From the NCBI RefSeq assembly GCF_000298175.1, contig NZ_BAGZ01000017.1:124001-188000 (forward strand): DNA of 64,000 nucleotides, given 5' to 3'. Both the position numbers and the translations under genes were made by a program. The notes beneath the pieces were generated by a model, which had not been told where the DNA came from, did no database searches, and saw only the letters and a list, made by a program, of their open reading frames with translations. Positions 17,166 to 25,674 of this stretch are shown here, piece after piece. How positions within the stretch are numbered: the stretch's first letter is position 1; each line of letters opens with the position of its first letter. This stretch comes from Austwickia chelonae NBRC 105200 (GTDB lineage: Bacteria > Actinomycetota > Actinomycetes > Actinomycetales > Dermatophilaceae).

Positions 17166-17548
17166 CGCCGCGCGTCCTTCACGTCCACCACCAGGGGCCG
17201 CCGCCCGCTGCGAGAGAGCAGCAGGTCAGGTACGTGCCTGCGGCGGGTGTCGCCGTCCAGACCGGTCAATGCCATCGGCTGGGCGGCGATCCAGGTCACC
17301 TCGGGGCCAGCATCCGCCAGCAGCAACCGATCGAGCTCGAGCCAACTCTCGTACGGGACGTGACCCCGAGTGGTCGCTGACCAGAACAGGCCGGGCCGGT
17401 TGCGTTGCCCTGGGTAGGACGAGATCTTGCGGACTGGGAGTGCCCGCTCCACGCCTCCCAGATCGACCTCGTTGATCGGACCCTCCACGTGCTCGCCGGA
17501 ACTCCTCACGAACGCGACGCGCGTCTCCGCTACGGCTGTTCCAACCAT
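17135..17548 (-). pseudogene. TnsA-like transposition endonuclease, C-terminally truncated
   Basis: From the ATG at 17548: VRKISSYPGQRNRPGLFWSATTRGHVPYESWLELDRLLLADAGPEVTWIAAQPMAL...RRHVPDLLLSRSGRRPLVVDVKDARRLD, then foreign sequence (QRWLATR) and a stop. The E (YESWLE), D (HVPD) and VDVK residues are those of the TnsA-type restriction-endonuclease fold that cuts 5' ends in Tn7-like and related heteromeric transposons. The C-terminal helical part and the partner transposase and ATPase genes are missing. It is tail-to-tail with a truncated GNAT gene, so this is an element remnant. Confidence 0.7.
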
Positions 17549-17670
17549 GCTCGAAGCTTGGCCCTGCGACATGTCCAGTGAGACTGCGACATCTCCAATG
17601 AGATCCGACACCTGCAACGTCGTGAGTGACCTAGATCACGTCACCCGCCGGAACAGGTCGACTCCCCTAC

Positions 17671-17695
17671 AAGTTGAGCCATATGAACTCAACTT
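17671..17695. promoter_or_regulatory. HAIR element 1 (HspR operator) upstream of dnaK
   Basis: AAGTTGAG-N9-CTCAACTT is a perfect 8-bp inverted repeat and matches the HspR inverted repeat consensus CTTGAGT-N7-ACTCAAG in register (gTTGAGc-N7-aCTCAAc). It lies about 15 bases upstream of the -35 box and about 190 bases before dnaK. The repressor gene hspR is the fourth gene of the same operon. Confidence 0.75.
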
Positions 17696-17709
17696 CGATG
17701 AGCCTCGGG

Positions 17710-17756
17710 TTGACAGCTCCCCGTCCGGCGCGGAGATTGAGTCATGACGTATCAAG
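17710..17756 (+). promoter_or_regulatory. dnaK operon promoter overlapped by HAIR element 2
   Basis: TTGACA at 17710-17715 and GAGATT at 17733-17738 with 17-base spacing form a vegetative-type promoter. A second HAIR-like site, aTTGAGT-N7-tATCAAG (17736-17756), overlaps the -10 and the likely transcription start. HspR bound here would block polymerase, and release on heat shock would induce the operon. Confidence 0.6.
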
Positions 17757-17887
17757 TCCGGCCCAGCCGGGCGTGATGCCTCCCGTTCGGGTACGACTCC
17801 CCGGCGAGACCGGTGGAGAAGAGCCCCGCGCGAGTGGCGTCCCGCCCAGCGGCCCGACCTCTAGACCAAGGAGAAAGGGAACCCACC

Positions 17888-19816
17888 ATGGCCCGTGCAG
17901 TAGGCATCGACCTCGGAACCACCAACTCGGCCGTCTCCGTCCTCGAGGGCAACGAGCCGACCATCATCGCCAACGCCGAAGGCGGCCGCACCACGCCGTC
18001 CGTCGTCGCGTTCAGCAAGAACGGCGAGGTGCTCGTCGGCGAGATCGCCAAGCGCCAGGCCGTCACCAACGTCGACCGCACCATCCGCTCGGTCAAGCGC
18101 CACATGGGCACCGACTGGAACCAGGAGATCGACGGCAAGAAGTACACGGCGCAGGAGATCAGCGCCCGCACCCTGATGAAGCTCAAGCGCGACGCCGAGT
18201 CCTACCTTGGCGAGCCCGTCACCGACGCCGTCATCACCGTCCCCGCCTACTTCGACGACGCCGAACGCCAGGCCACCAAGGAAGCCGGAGAGATCGCCGG
18301 CCTCAATGTCCTGCGCATCGTCAACGAGCCCACCGCGGCCGCCCTGGCCTACGGCCTCGACAAGGGCAAGGAAGACGAACTCATCCTCGTCTTCGACCTC
18401 GGCGGCGGCACCTTCGACGTCTCCCTCCTCGAAGTCGGCAAGGACCCCGAGGACGGCTTCTCCACCATCCAGGTCCGCGCCACCCACGGCGACAACAAAC
18501 TCGGCGGCGACGACTGGGACGAGCGCATCGTCCAGCACCTGCTGACCACGGTGAAGAACCAGACCGGCGTCGACCTGGCCAACGACAAGATCGCCATGCA
18601 GCGACTGCGCGACGCCGCCGAGCAGGCCAAGAAAGAACTGTCCTCCTCGACGTCCACCAACATCTCCCTGCAGTACCTCTCCATGTCGGAGAACGGCCCG
18701 ATCCACCTGGACGAGAACCTCTCCCGGGTCCAGTTCGAGCAGATGACCTCCGACCTCCTCGACCGCTGCAAGACCCCCTTCGAGCAGGTCATCAAGGACG
18801 CAGGCGTCTCCGTGGGCGAGATCGACCACGTCGTCCTCGTCGGCGGTTCCACCCGCATGCCGGCCGTCACCGAAGTGGTCAAGAAGCTCACCGGCGGCAA
18901 GGAGCCCAACAAGGGCGTCAACCCCGACGAGGTCGTCGCCGTCGGCGCCTCCCTCCAGGCCGGCGTCCTCAAGGGCGAGCGCAAGGACGTCCTGCTCATC
19001 GACGTCACCCCGCTCTCCCTGGGCATCGAGACCAAGGGCGGCCTGATGACCAAGCTCATCGAACGCAACACCGCCATCCCCACCAAGCGTTCCGAGGTCT
19101 TCACCACCGCCGAGGACAACCAGCCCTCCGTGCTCATCCAGGTCTTCCAGGGCGAGCGTGAACTGGCCTCCGCGAACAAGGCGCTGGGCACCTTCGAACT
19201 CACAGGGATCGCCCCCGCCCCGCGCGGCATCCCGCAGATCGAGGTCACCTTCGACATCGACCCGAACGGCATCGTGCACGTCTCGGCGAAGGACCGCGGC
19301 ACCGGCAAGGAACAGTCCATGACCATCTCCGGCGGTTCCGCACTGCCCAAGGAGGAGATCGAGCGCATGGTCAAGGAAGCCGAGCAGCACGCCGAGGAGG
19401 ACAAGAAGCGCCGCGAACAGGCCGAAGCCCGCAACACCGCGGAACAGCTCGTCTACTCCACGGACAAATTCCTCGCCGACTCCGGCGACAAGGTCCCGGC
19501 CGACACGAAGAAGCCGGTCGAGGAAGCCCTCGCCGACCTCAAGGCCGCCCTGGCCAAGACGGGCGACGAAGCCGTCAGCAGCGAGGAACTCAACGCCAAG
19601 GTGACCAAACTGAACGAGGTCTCCCAGAAGATGGGCTCGGCGATCTACGCCGCTGCCCAGGCCGAAGGTGAGCAGAAGCCCGCCGGACCGGGTGCCGCCG
19701 GTGCGGCAGGCGCGGCCGGAGCCGCCGGTGCCGCCGCCGGTTTCGCCGCCGGATCTGCCGGTAAGGACGACGTCATCGACGCCGAGGTCGTCGACGAGGG
19801 CGACACCAAGAAGTGA
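17888..19816 (+). CDS. dnaK: Molecular chaperone DnaK (Hsp70)
   Basis: 642 residues, the usual length. The N-terminal ATPase starts [35 protein letters not shown] is the phosphate loop and [12 protein letters not shown] the adenosine motif. The substrate-binding domain follows from about residue 360 ([14 protein letters not shown]). The tail is Ala/Gly-rich and ends [16 protein letters not shown], the EEVD-like end of actinobacterial DnaK. AAGGAG precedes the ATG at 17888. First gene of dnaK-grpE-dnaJ-hspR. A 189-base gap with strong hairpins follows before grpE. Confidence 0.98.
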   Translation: MARAVGIDLGTTNSAVSVLEGNEPTIIANAEGGRTTPSVVAFSKNGEVLVGEIAKRQAVTNVDRTIRSVKRHMGTDWNQEIDGKKYTAQEISARTLMKLKRDAESYLGEPVTDAVITVPAYFDDAERQATKEAGEIAGLNVLRIVNEPTAAALAYGLDKGKEDELILVFDLGGGTFDVSLLEVGKDPEDGFSTIQVRATHGDNKLGGDDWDERIVQHLLTTVKNQTGVDLANDKIAMQRLRDAAEQAKKELSSSTSTNISLQYLSMSENGPIHLDENLSRVQFEQMTSDLLDRCKTPFEQVIKDAGVSVGEIDHVVLVGGSTRMPAVTEVVKKLTGGKEPNKGVNPDEVVAVGASLQAGVLKGERKDVLLIDVTPLSLGIETKGGLMTKLIERNTAIPTKRSEVFTTAEDNQPSVLIQVFQGERELASANKALGTFELTGIAPAPRGIPQIEVTFDIDPNGIVHVSAKDRGTGKEQSMTISGGSALPKEEIERMVKEAEQHAEEDKKRREQAEARNTAEQLVYSTDKFLADSGDKVPADTKKPVEEALADLKAALAKTGDEAVSSEELNAKVTKLNEVSQKMGSAIYAAAQAEGEQKPAGPGAAGAAGAAGAAGAAAGFAAGSAGKDDVIDAEVVDEGDTKK

Positions 19817-19822
19817 CCCCGC

Positions 19823-19863
19823 GACGTCCGGCCGTCCCCACCCGACAGGGACGGCCGGACGTC
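19823..19863 (+). terminator. Strong hairpin after dnaK (attenuator or processing site)
   Basis: GACGTCCGGCCGTCCC (19823-19838) pairs perfectly with 19848-19863 around a nine-base loop. It begins seven bases after the dnaK stop. There is no T-run, as is usual for high-GC terminators. It is the first of three hairpins in the dnaK-grpE gap. Confidence 0.7.
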
Positions 19864-19878
19864 CACAGGTGAGCACGA

Positions 19879-19975
19879 CAGGGACGGCGTGACTGCCCTC
19901 ACCGTCCCTGCAGGAACCCGGCTGAGCTTTGTTCTTCCCCGGTGGGGTCGTCAGGCCGAGGACGGCCCCACCGGG
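19879..19975 (+). repeat. Second and third hairpins of the dnaK-grpE gap
   Basis: Hairpin two: CAGGGACGG (19879-19887) with CCGTCCCTG (19902-19910). Hairpin three: 19938-19952 with 19961-19975, 15 pairs including one G-U, loop of eight, ending 30 bases before the grpE ATG. With the first hairpin they nearly fill the intergenic gap and may lower grpE expression relative to dnaK or protect the dnaK mRNA 3' end. Confidence 0.6.
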
Positions 19976-20005
19976 CACACTTGAGGCATACGGCGAGGAG
20001 ACACC

Positions 20006-20779
20006 ATGACCGACAAGGACACCAGGCCCACCGACGGCAGCGATGCCTTCGAGAGCGCCGGCGGGGATCCGACACAGGGGCGGGTCGGCGACAGCTGGCC
20101 AGGCCAGGGACCGAGTGCGGCCCAACAGGCCGCTGCGCGAGGAATGTACGAAGACATGCAGGCCAGCACCGGGGGCGACTCCAGGACGACGGTCGACGCC
20201 GAACCGGTCGTGGACGCCGACGAACCGCTGCCGGTCGAGGACGAGATCGAGGCCGTCGACGGGGAGAACCCGGACGAGGGCGCCCCCTCCGAGGACGAGC
20301 CCCAGCTCGACGAACCGGCAGGGATCAGCGCACCCGAGGCGATGTCACCGGACGCGCAGCTCGCCGCCGAACGCCTCAACGACCTGCAGCGCCTCCAAGC
20401 CGAATACGTGAACTACAAACGGCGGGTCGACCGAGACCGGGCCCTGGAGTCCGAACGGGCTGTCGCCGGGATGGTCGAATCCCTGCTCCCCGTCCTCGAC
20501 GAGATCCACCTGGCCCGCCAGCACGGCGAACTCGAGGTCGGACCGTTCGCGAAGATCGCCGAGAAACTCGAAGGCATCCTCGCCCGCTACGGGGTGTCCC
20601 GCTACGGGGAGATGTACGACCGCTTCGACCCGAATGTGCACGAAGCCGTCATGCACATGCAGGCAGAACTGCCCGAAGGAACTCTCGACACCACCGTCGT
20701 CCAGGTCATGCAGCCCGGATACCGGATCGGCGACCGGGTGGTCCGGCCGGCGCTGGTCGCCGTCGCCGACCCCATGTGA
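20006..20779 (+). CDS. grpE: Nucleotide exchange factor GrpE
   Basis: 257 residues, longer than the usual 190-210 because of an acidic N-terminal extension of about 120 residues. The conserved core begins at AERLNDLQRLQAEYVNYKRRVDRDRALESERAVAGMVESLLPVLDEIHLARQHGE (coiled coil and helix bundle) and ends with the beta domain YDRFDPNVHEAVMHMQAELPEGTLDTTVVQVMQPGYRIGDRVVRPALVAVA. Releases ADP from DnaK. GAGGAGACACC precedes the ATG. Confidence 0.97.
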   Translation: MTDKDTRPTDGSDAFESAGGDPTQGRVGDSWPGQGPSAAQQAAARGMYEDMQASTGGDSRTTVDAEPVVDADEPLPVEDEIEAVDGENPDEGAPSEDEPQLDEPAGISAPEAMSPDAQLAAERLNDLQRLQAEYVNYKRRVDRDRALESERAVAGMVESLLPVLDEIHLARQHGELEVGPFAKIAEKLEGILARYGVSRYGEMYDRFDPNVHEAVMHMQAELPEGTLDTTVVQVMQPGYRIGDRVVRPALVAVADPM

Positions 20780-20845
20780 TCGTCGGGGCCTGCACCCCCA
20801 CCCGCCCGTCCACCCGTCGACCCTGAGTTCAGCGAAGGAGGCGAT

Positions 20846-21922
20846 ATGGCCAGCCAGGACTGGTTCGAGAAAGACTTCTACTCGATCCTCGGGGTCTCCG
20901 CCGATGCCGACGCCGCCGAGATCAAGAAGCGTTACCGCAAACTCGCCCGTGATCTGCACCCGGACGCCAACCCGGGGGACACCACCGCCGAGCAGCGCTT
21001 CAAGGAGATCGGCGAGGCCTACGCCGTGCTCTCCGACGCCGAGCAGCGCAAACAGTACGACGCGGTCCGGGCGATGAGCCGCGGCGGCGCCCGGTTCACC
21101 GCAGGATCGACCGGCGGACCAGGAAATGGCACCGGCGGTTTCGAAGACGTCTTCAGCCAGTTCTTCGGCGGCGGTGGGCAACAAGGCCAACAGGGCAGAT
21201 TCACCCGCGGGCCCGGGGGCTTCGGCGGCACGACCTCGCACGACGCCCCCGACCTGGAGGACCTGCTCTCGATGTTCGGCGCAGCCGGTGGACACGGCTT
21301 CCCCGGCGGCAGTCCCGGCGGTGCCGGTGGTTTCGCCGGCGCAGGCACCCGCCGTAACGCCCGAAAGGGGCGGGACGTGCACGCCACGGCCACCTTGACC
21401 TTCCGGCAGGCCGTCGCCGGCGACACCGTGATCGTCAACGGCGTCGGCGGACGTTCGATCACCGCGCGGATCCCGGCCGGGGTCCACGACGGAGCGACCA
21501 TCCGGCTGCGAGGCAAGGGCGAACCGCCGATGGGGGTCTCCGTCGAACCCGGCGACCTGCTGCTGAAGATCACCGTGAAGGAACACGACGTCTTCACCAG
21601 GGACGGCGACAACCTGCTCGTCGACCTCCCGGTGACCTTCGCCGAGGCCGCACTGGGAGCCACCGTCCCGGTGCCGACCCTCGACAGCGGAACGGTGAAG
21701 GTCCGCATCACCCCGGGGACGCCCTCCGGCCGGGTGCTGCGGGTCAAGGGCCGAGGAGTCCACCGCAAGGACGGGACATCCGGTGACCTCCTGGCGAAGA
21801 TCCAGGTCATCGTCCCGCAACGGCTCAGCGACGAGGCCCGCGAAGCGGTCGAGACCCTCCAACGGATCGACGCCGGATACGACCCGCGGGAAGAACTGAC
21901 CCGCAAGTCCCGGGCGGACTGA
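20846..21922 (+). CDS. dnaJ: DnaJ-family chaperone lacking the zinc-finger domain (CbpA-like)
   Basis: 358 residues. The J domain (residues 10-75) has the HPD motif at 38-40. A Gly/Phe-rich linker (about 85-175) follows, then directly the C-terminal peptide-binding domains (GRDVHATATLTFRQAVAGDTVIV...). The four CxxCxGxG zinc motifs of canonical DnaJ are absent, so this is a class B Hsp40. It stimulates the DnaK ATPase and hands over substrates. AAGGAGGCGAT lies before the ATG at 20846. Ten bases separate its stop from hspR. Confidence 0.92.
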   Translation: MASQDWFEKDFYSILGVSADADAAEIKKRYRKLARDLHPDANPGDTTAEQRFKEIGEAYAVLSDAEQRKQYDAVRAMSRGGARFTAGSTGGPGNGTGGFEDVFSQFFGGGGQQGQQGRFTRGPGGFGGTTSHDAPDLEDLLSMFGAAGGHGFPGGSPGGAGGFAGAGTRRNARKGRDVHATATLTFRQAVAGDTVIVNGVGGRSITARIPAGVHDGATIRLRGKGEPPMGVSVEPGDLLLKITVKEHDVFTRDGDNLLVDLPVTFAEAALGATVPVPTLDSGTVKVRITPGTPSGRVLRVKGRGVHRKDGTSGDLLAKIQVIVPQRLSDEAREAVETLQRIDAGYDPREELTRKSRAD

Positions 21923-21932
21923 GGCGACAGAC

Positions 21933-22451
21933 ATGAACGGTCGGCGTCGCCCCGGTCCTTCCGGTCTCACCGAAGGAGCCGCACCCGGCGGCCCGTCGGC
22001 CGTCGGAGCTGCCCTGCCCCGCTACCAACCCGACGAACACTCCCCGGTCTTCGTCATCTCCGTGGCGGCCCAACTGGCCGGGATGCACGCCCAAACCCTG
22101 CGGCAGTACGACCGACTGGGCATCGTCATCCCCCGACGCACCCGAGGCGGCGGACGCCGCTACAGCCAGTACGACATCGCCAAACTCCGCGAAGTGCAAC
22201 GGCTCTCCCAGGAAGAAGGGGTGAGCTTGGCCGGCGTACGCCACATCATGGCGATGGCCGACGAGATCGACCGGCTACGCCGTCACGTCGAGGAACTCAC
22301 CGGGCAACTCGAACAGGCCCGACGGACGACCAACGGTCCGCGGGTGTTCGCCGCCGGACGTCATGGCGACGTGGTGGCGGTCAGACCCGGCCAGCGTCCT
22401 CGCGCCTCCGACTCGCGGGCCCTGGTGGTCTGGCGGCCCCCGGTGAGGTGA
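21933..22451 (+). CDS. hspR: Heat shock repressor HspR (MerR family)
   Basis: 172 residues. The MerR DNA-binding domain reads VFVISVAAQLAGMHAQTLRQYDRLGIVIPRRTRGGGRRYSQYDIAKLREVQRLSQEEGVSLAGVRHIMAM, the typical HspR sequence, followed by a short coiled coil (IDRLRRHVEELTGQLEQA) that mediates dimerisation. The N-terminal 40 residues are a Gly/Pro-rich extension. It represses its own operon and other chaperone genes through HAIR sites, with DnaK as co-repressor in known systems. HAIR sites are visible before dnaK and clpB. Confidence 0.95.
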   Translation: MNGRRRPGPSGLTEGAAPGGPSAVGAALPRYQPDEHSPVFVISVAAQLAGMHAQTLRQYDRLGIVIPRRTRGGGRRYSQYDIAKLREVQRLSQEEGVSLAGVRHIMAMADEIDRLRRHVEELTGQLEQARRTTNGPRVFAAGRHGDVVAVRPGQRPRASDSRALVVWRPPVR

Positions 22452-22581
22452 CCGAGCGCCTCACGGAGCTGCGCCCGCCCTGATATCCCCGGCAGACGGA
22501 TCCTCCTTTCGGCTCAGTTCTCCTGGCGGAGAGCCGACTCGAAGAGAAGCACCCGTTTGTCCCATCTGCAGGGGAGACCCG

Positions 22582-23787
22582 ATGGCACCCACCGACCGTG
22601 TCCGCCTGGCCGCCATGGTCCTGGTCCTCGGCGCAGCGACGGCGAGCTGTTCCTCCGGCGGAGGCGGCGGTAGCGAAGCCGCCGGCAACTCCGTGAAGAC
22701 GGCCAAGCTGTACGTCATCGCGCCGCAGACCGGATCCAATTCCCACCTCGGCCTGGGCGTTCGCAACGGGGTCACCCTGGCGGTGAACCAGGCCAACGAC
22801 CGCCGCGAGATCCCCGGCTGGAAACTCCAGGTCGAGGTCCTCGACGACAAAGCGGACAAGGCGGTCGGCGCGGAGAACGCCAAACGGGCCGCCACCGACG
22901 GCGACGCAGCGGCCGTGATCGGTTCGGTCTTCTCCGGGGTGACCAAAGCGATCCTGCCCGACCTGGCCGCGGCGGGCATGCCCACCGTCGGACCCAGCCC
23001 CACGAACCCTGCACTGACCAAAGGCGACGCCTACGCCTCTTCGCCTGCGCGGCCCTTCGCGAACTTCTTCCGGGTGATCGCCCCGGACGACGCCCACGGC
23101 CCGGCGCTGGCCAAGTACCTGGCGGAGAAAGGCGCGAACACGGTGGCGACCGCTCACGACGGTGACCTCTACGGCATCGGACTGGTGGCCGCGTTCACCG
23201 CGGGATTCCCCGGCCGGGCCGTCGACATCGGCCAGGTGTCGACCAGTGACCACAACTACTCCGGGCTGGTCGAACGGATCCGCTCCAGCGGCGCCCAGGC
23301 CGTCCTCTTCGGTGGGAATTCCCCGGAAGCAGGGCCGCTGTCCCTGCAGTTGAAGAAAGCCGGCATCGTGATCCCCGTCGTCGGCGGCGACTCGTTGGCG
23401 ACCAACGAATACATCCCGATGGCCGGTCCGGTGTCCGCCGGCGACCTGAGCACCAAGGCCGGACATCCGATCGAACAGGTCGAGGAGGGCAAGACCTTCC
23501 TGAAGGATTATTCGAACGCGGAATTCGCCGAGCCGGTCAACGGGTTCAGCGCGCTGGGATATGACGCGGCCCGGGCCGCGATCCTGGCGCTCAAGGAGAG
23601 CCTGCCCGCAGCGGCCACGGCCAAGGATGCCCGGGCGGCAACGGTTAAGGCGCTGTCCGGGGTGCGTTTCCCCGGCACGGGCGGGCCGGTGGCCTTCGAC
23701 GGTTTCGGCGACATCACCCCGCGGGTGGTCACGGTGATGAGCGTGCAGGGCGGGGCCTGGAAGAGCGTGAAGACGTACACCTTCTGA
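22582..23787 (+). CDS. Branched-chain amino acid-type ABC transporter substrate-binding lipoprotein
   Basis: 401 residues. A lipoprotein signal (RVRLAAMVLVLGAATASCSSGGGG; lipobox TASC) anchors it to the outer face of the membrane. The mature part is a periplasmic-binding fold of the LivJ type (KTAKLYVIAPQTGSNSHLGLGVRNGVTLAVNQANDR..., AAVIGSVFSGVTKAILPDLAAAGMPTVGPSPTNPALT). No permease or ATPase genes lie beside it, so it is an orphan or serves a transporter encoded elsewhere. GGGGAG precedes the ATG. A long hairpin follows the gene. Confidence 0.88.
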   Translation: MAPTDRVRLAAMVLVLGAATASCSSGGGGGSEAAGNSVKTAKLYVIAPQTGSNSHLGLGVRNGVTLAVNQANDRREIPGWKLQVEVLDDKADKAVGAENAKRAATDGDAAAVIGSVFSGVTKAILPDLAAAGMPTVGPSPTNPALTKGDAYASSPARPFANFFRVIAPDDAHGPALAKYLAEKGANTVATAHDGDLYGIGLVAAFTAGFPGRAVDIGQVSTSDHNYSGLVERIRSSGAQAVLFGGNSPEAGPLSLQLKKAGIVIPVVGGDSLATNEYIPMAGPVSAGDLSTKAGHPIEQVEEGKTFLKDYSNAEFAEPVNGFSALGYDAARAAILALKESLPAAATAKDARAATVKALSGVRFPGTGGPVAFDGFGDITPRVVTVMSVQGGAWKSVKTYTF

Positions 23788-23793
23788 GCAGAC

Positions 23794-23834
23794 AGCGGCG
23801 GGGCCGGGGCTTCGATCGCCCCGGCCCCGCCGCT
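23794..23834. terminator. Bidirectional terminator between the binding-protein and chemoreceptor genes
   Basis: AGCGGCGGGGCCGGGG (23794-23809) pairs perfectly with 23819-23834, nine-base loop CTTCGATCG. It lies between two convergent genes, seven bases after the first stop. Confidence 0.85.
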
Positions 23835-23847
23835 ACGGTCGTCCTGA

Positions 23848-25503
23848 TCAGGCCCGCTGGAAACGTCCCACCAGGGATTCCAGTTCGTCGGCCTGGACGG
23901 ACAGTTCTTCGGACACCTGGTTCATGTTCTCCGCGACATGGGAGTAGGTGGCGGCGGCACCGACGGCGAGTTCCACCGAATGGGCGATCCCGCTGGCCCC
24001 GTCCGCCGCGTCCTGCACATTGCGGGACATCTCCTGGGTGGTGGCGGTCTGTTCCTCCACCGCGGAGGCGATCGTGGACTGGGTGTCGTTGATCTGGGAG
24101 ATGATCCGACTGATCTGGGAGATCGCGGTGACCGCGGCCTCGGTGTCGATCTGGATCTGCCCCACCCGTTGGGAGATGTCCTCGGTGGCTTTCGCGGTCT
24201 CCTGGGCCAGTTCCTTCACCTCGCTGGCGACCACGGCGAAACCTTTCCCGGCCTCACCGGCCCGGGCTGCCTCGATGGTGGCATTCAACGCCAACAGGTT
24301 GGTCTGCTCCGCGATCGAGGTGATCACCTTGACGACATTCCCGATCTCCAGGCTGGATTCGCCGAGTTTCGTGACGGTCGACGTGGTGTCCTCGGCGGCC
24401 TGGACGGCCGTGGCCGCGACCCCGGCCGCGTCCTGGGCGTTCTTGGCGATCTCGCGGATGGAGGCCGACATCTCCTCGGTGCCCGAGGCCACCGTGTTGA
24501 TACCTCGGGAGACGTCCTCGGTTCCGGAGGACACCGAGGTCAGCTCGGTGGAGGTCGTCGCCGCCGACGTGGCCTGCTGGCCGGACAGGTCACGGATACG
24601 GTTCGACGTGGCCTGGACGGTGCCGGAGGCCTGGGCGACCTCCCCGATGACGGTGGAGATGGCCAGGCGGGTCTCCTCACAAGCCGCGGCCAGGTCGCCG
24701 ATCTCGTCGCCGCTGCCGGAGCGGGCCGGGACGGTCAGATCTCCTTGGCGCATGGCATCCATGCATCTGCGGACCACGCCCAAGGAGCCCAGGATGCGCC
24801 GGGTGACCAGGGTGACCGTCACCAGGATCGCCGCGGTGGCCAGGAGCAGGGCGATCGCGCTGGTGGCCCGCACCGTGCGGGTCGTGCTCTGTGCCTGGTC
24901 GTCCAAGGAGCGGGCGTTCTGCTCCGCGGCGGTGCGCAGCGCAGTCAGATGGTCGTGGATGGCGTCATAGGTCTGGGAGGACTGCCGGAAGGCTTCGGAA
25001 CCGGTGTTGACCGACTCCGGGGTGCCCTGACGGAAGGCGGTGGCCGCCGTGGCATCGGCGTTGATGAAGGTCTGCCAGTTCTGTTTGACGCTGTCGAAAC
25101 GACGTCGGGATCCCCCGTCGAGGGCGTCGGTGGGGAAGGTGTCGATGATCTCCTTGGCGCCCTCGGCGGCGCGCAGGAAGCTGGAGCGGCGCAACTGTTG
25201 ATCGTCGGCGCCGAGCTTGCCCCCGTAGGTGAAGACATCGGAGACGTACCCGATCTGGGCGTCCTTCGCGGCGGTCAACGTGTGGTCCAGGTTCCGGGCG
25301 GCTTCAGCGGCCCGGCGGGATTCACCGGCGGCGGAACTCTGCTCCTCGACGGAGGAGATGCCCGTCCAGGCGACGCCGCTGAGGACGAGGGCACTCAACA
25401 AGCCGATCGCTCCGATCCCGGCCAGTTTCGTGCGCAAGGTGACCCGCCGAGGGTTCCGGTGGCGGGCGGTTGCGGCATTGGGAACGGGCAGGCGGGGACT
25501 CAT
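23848..25503 (-). CDS. Methyl-accepting chemotaxis protein
   Basis: 551 residues. Membrane segments lie at about 27-49 and 208-230; between them is a four-helix-type periplasmic sensor domain. HAMP follows ([37 protein letters not shown]), then the signalling domain with the signature hairpin [45 protein letters not shown]. It relays ligand signals to CheW/CheA. No che or flagellar genes are in the window. GGAGGAATCAGG precedes the ATG. The ligand is unknown. Confidence 0.95.
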   Translation of the reverse strand: MSPRLPVPNAATARHRNPRRVTLRTKLAGIGAIGLLSALVLSGVAWTGISSVEEQSSAAGESRRAAEAARNLDHTLTAAKDAQIGYVSDVFTYGGKLGADDQQLRRSSFLRAAEGAKEIIDTFPTDALDGGSRRRFDSVKQNWQTFINADATAATAFRQGTPESVNTGSEAFRQSSQTYDAIHDHLTALRTAAEQNARSLDDQAQSTTRTVRATSAIALLLATAAILVTVTLVTRRILGSLGVVRRCMDAMRQGDLTVPARSGSGDEIGDLAAACEETRLAISTVIGEVAQASGTVQATSNRIRDLSGQQATSAATTSTELTSVSSGTEDVSRGINTVASGTEEMSASIREIAKNAQDAAGVAATAVQAAEDTTSTVTKLGESSLEIGNVVKVITSIAEQTNLLALNATIEAARAGEAGKGFAVVASEVKELAQETAKATEDISQRVGQIQIDTEAAVTAISQISRIISQINDTQSTIASAVEEQTATTQEMSRNVQDAADGASGIAHSVELAVGAAATYSHVAENMNQVSEELSVQADELESLVGRFQRA

Positions 25504-25610
25504 CCTGATTCCTCCAGGGCACGAGGTGGACGTCGTGAACGGCCGAATTTGCTCTCCCCATCGGTCAGGTCCTGTCGGACCGTAGTCGATTCGCCGCTTC
25601 GGTCATGAAA

Positions 25611-25653
25611 ACGGCGGTGGGGCGGGAACCTGTGGTTCCCGCCCCACCGCCGT
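25611..25653 (-). terminator. Intrinsic terminator of the aminotransferase/2-hydroxyacid dehydrogenase operon
   Basis: The 20-bp arms 25611-25630 and 25634-25653 are perfectly complementary with a three-base loop (TGT). Read on the minus strand the stem is followed by a T-run (TTTT) at 25611-25608. It lies 21 bases after the dehydrogenase stop codon. Confidence 0.92.
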
Positions 25654-25674
25654 GAGGGATCCGGCCCTGAGGGG

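Noticed and set aside
17861-20125. 754-residue open frame antisense to dnaK and grpE
   Set aside because: It mirrors the codon structure of dnaK (valine/aspartate/glycine-rich antisense), has no domain and no ribosome binding site; dnaK is unquestionable on the other strand.
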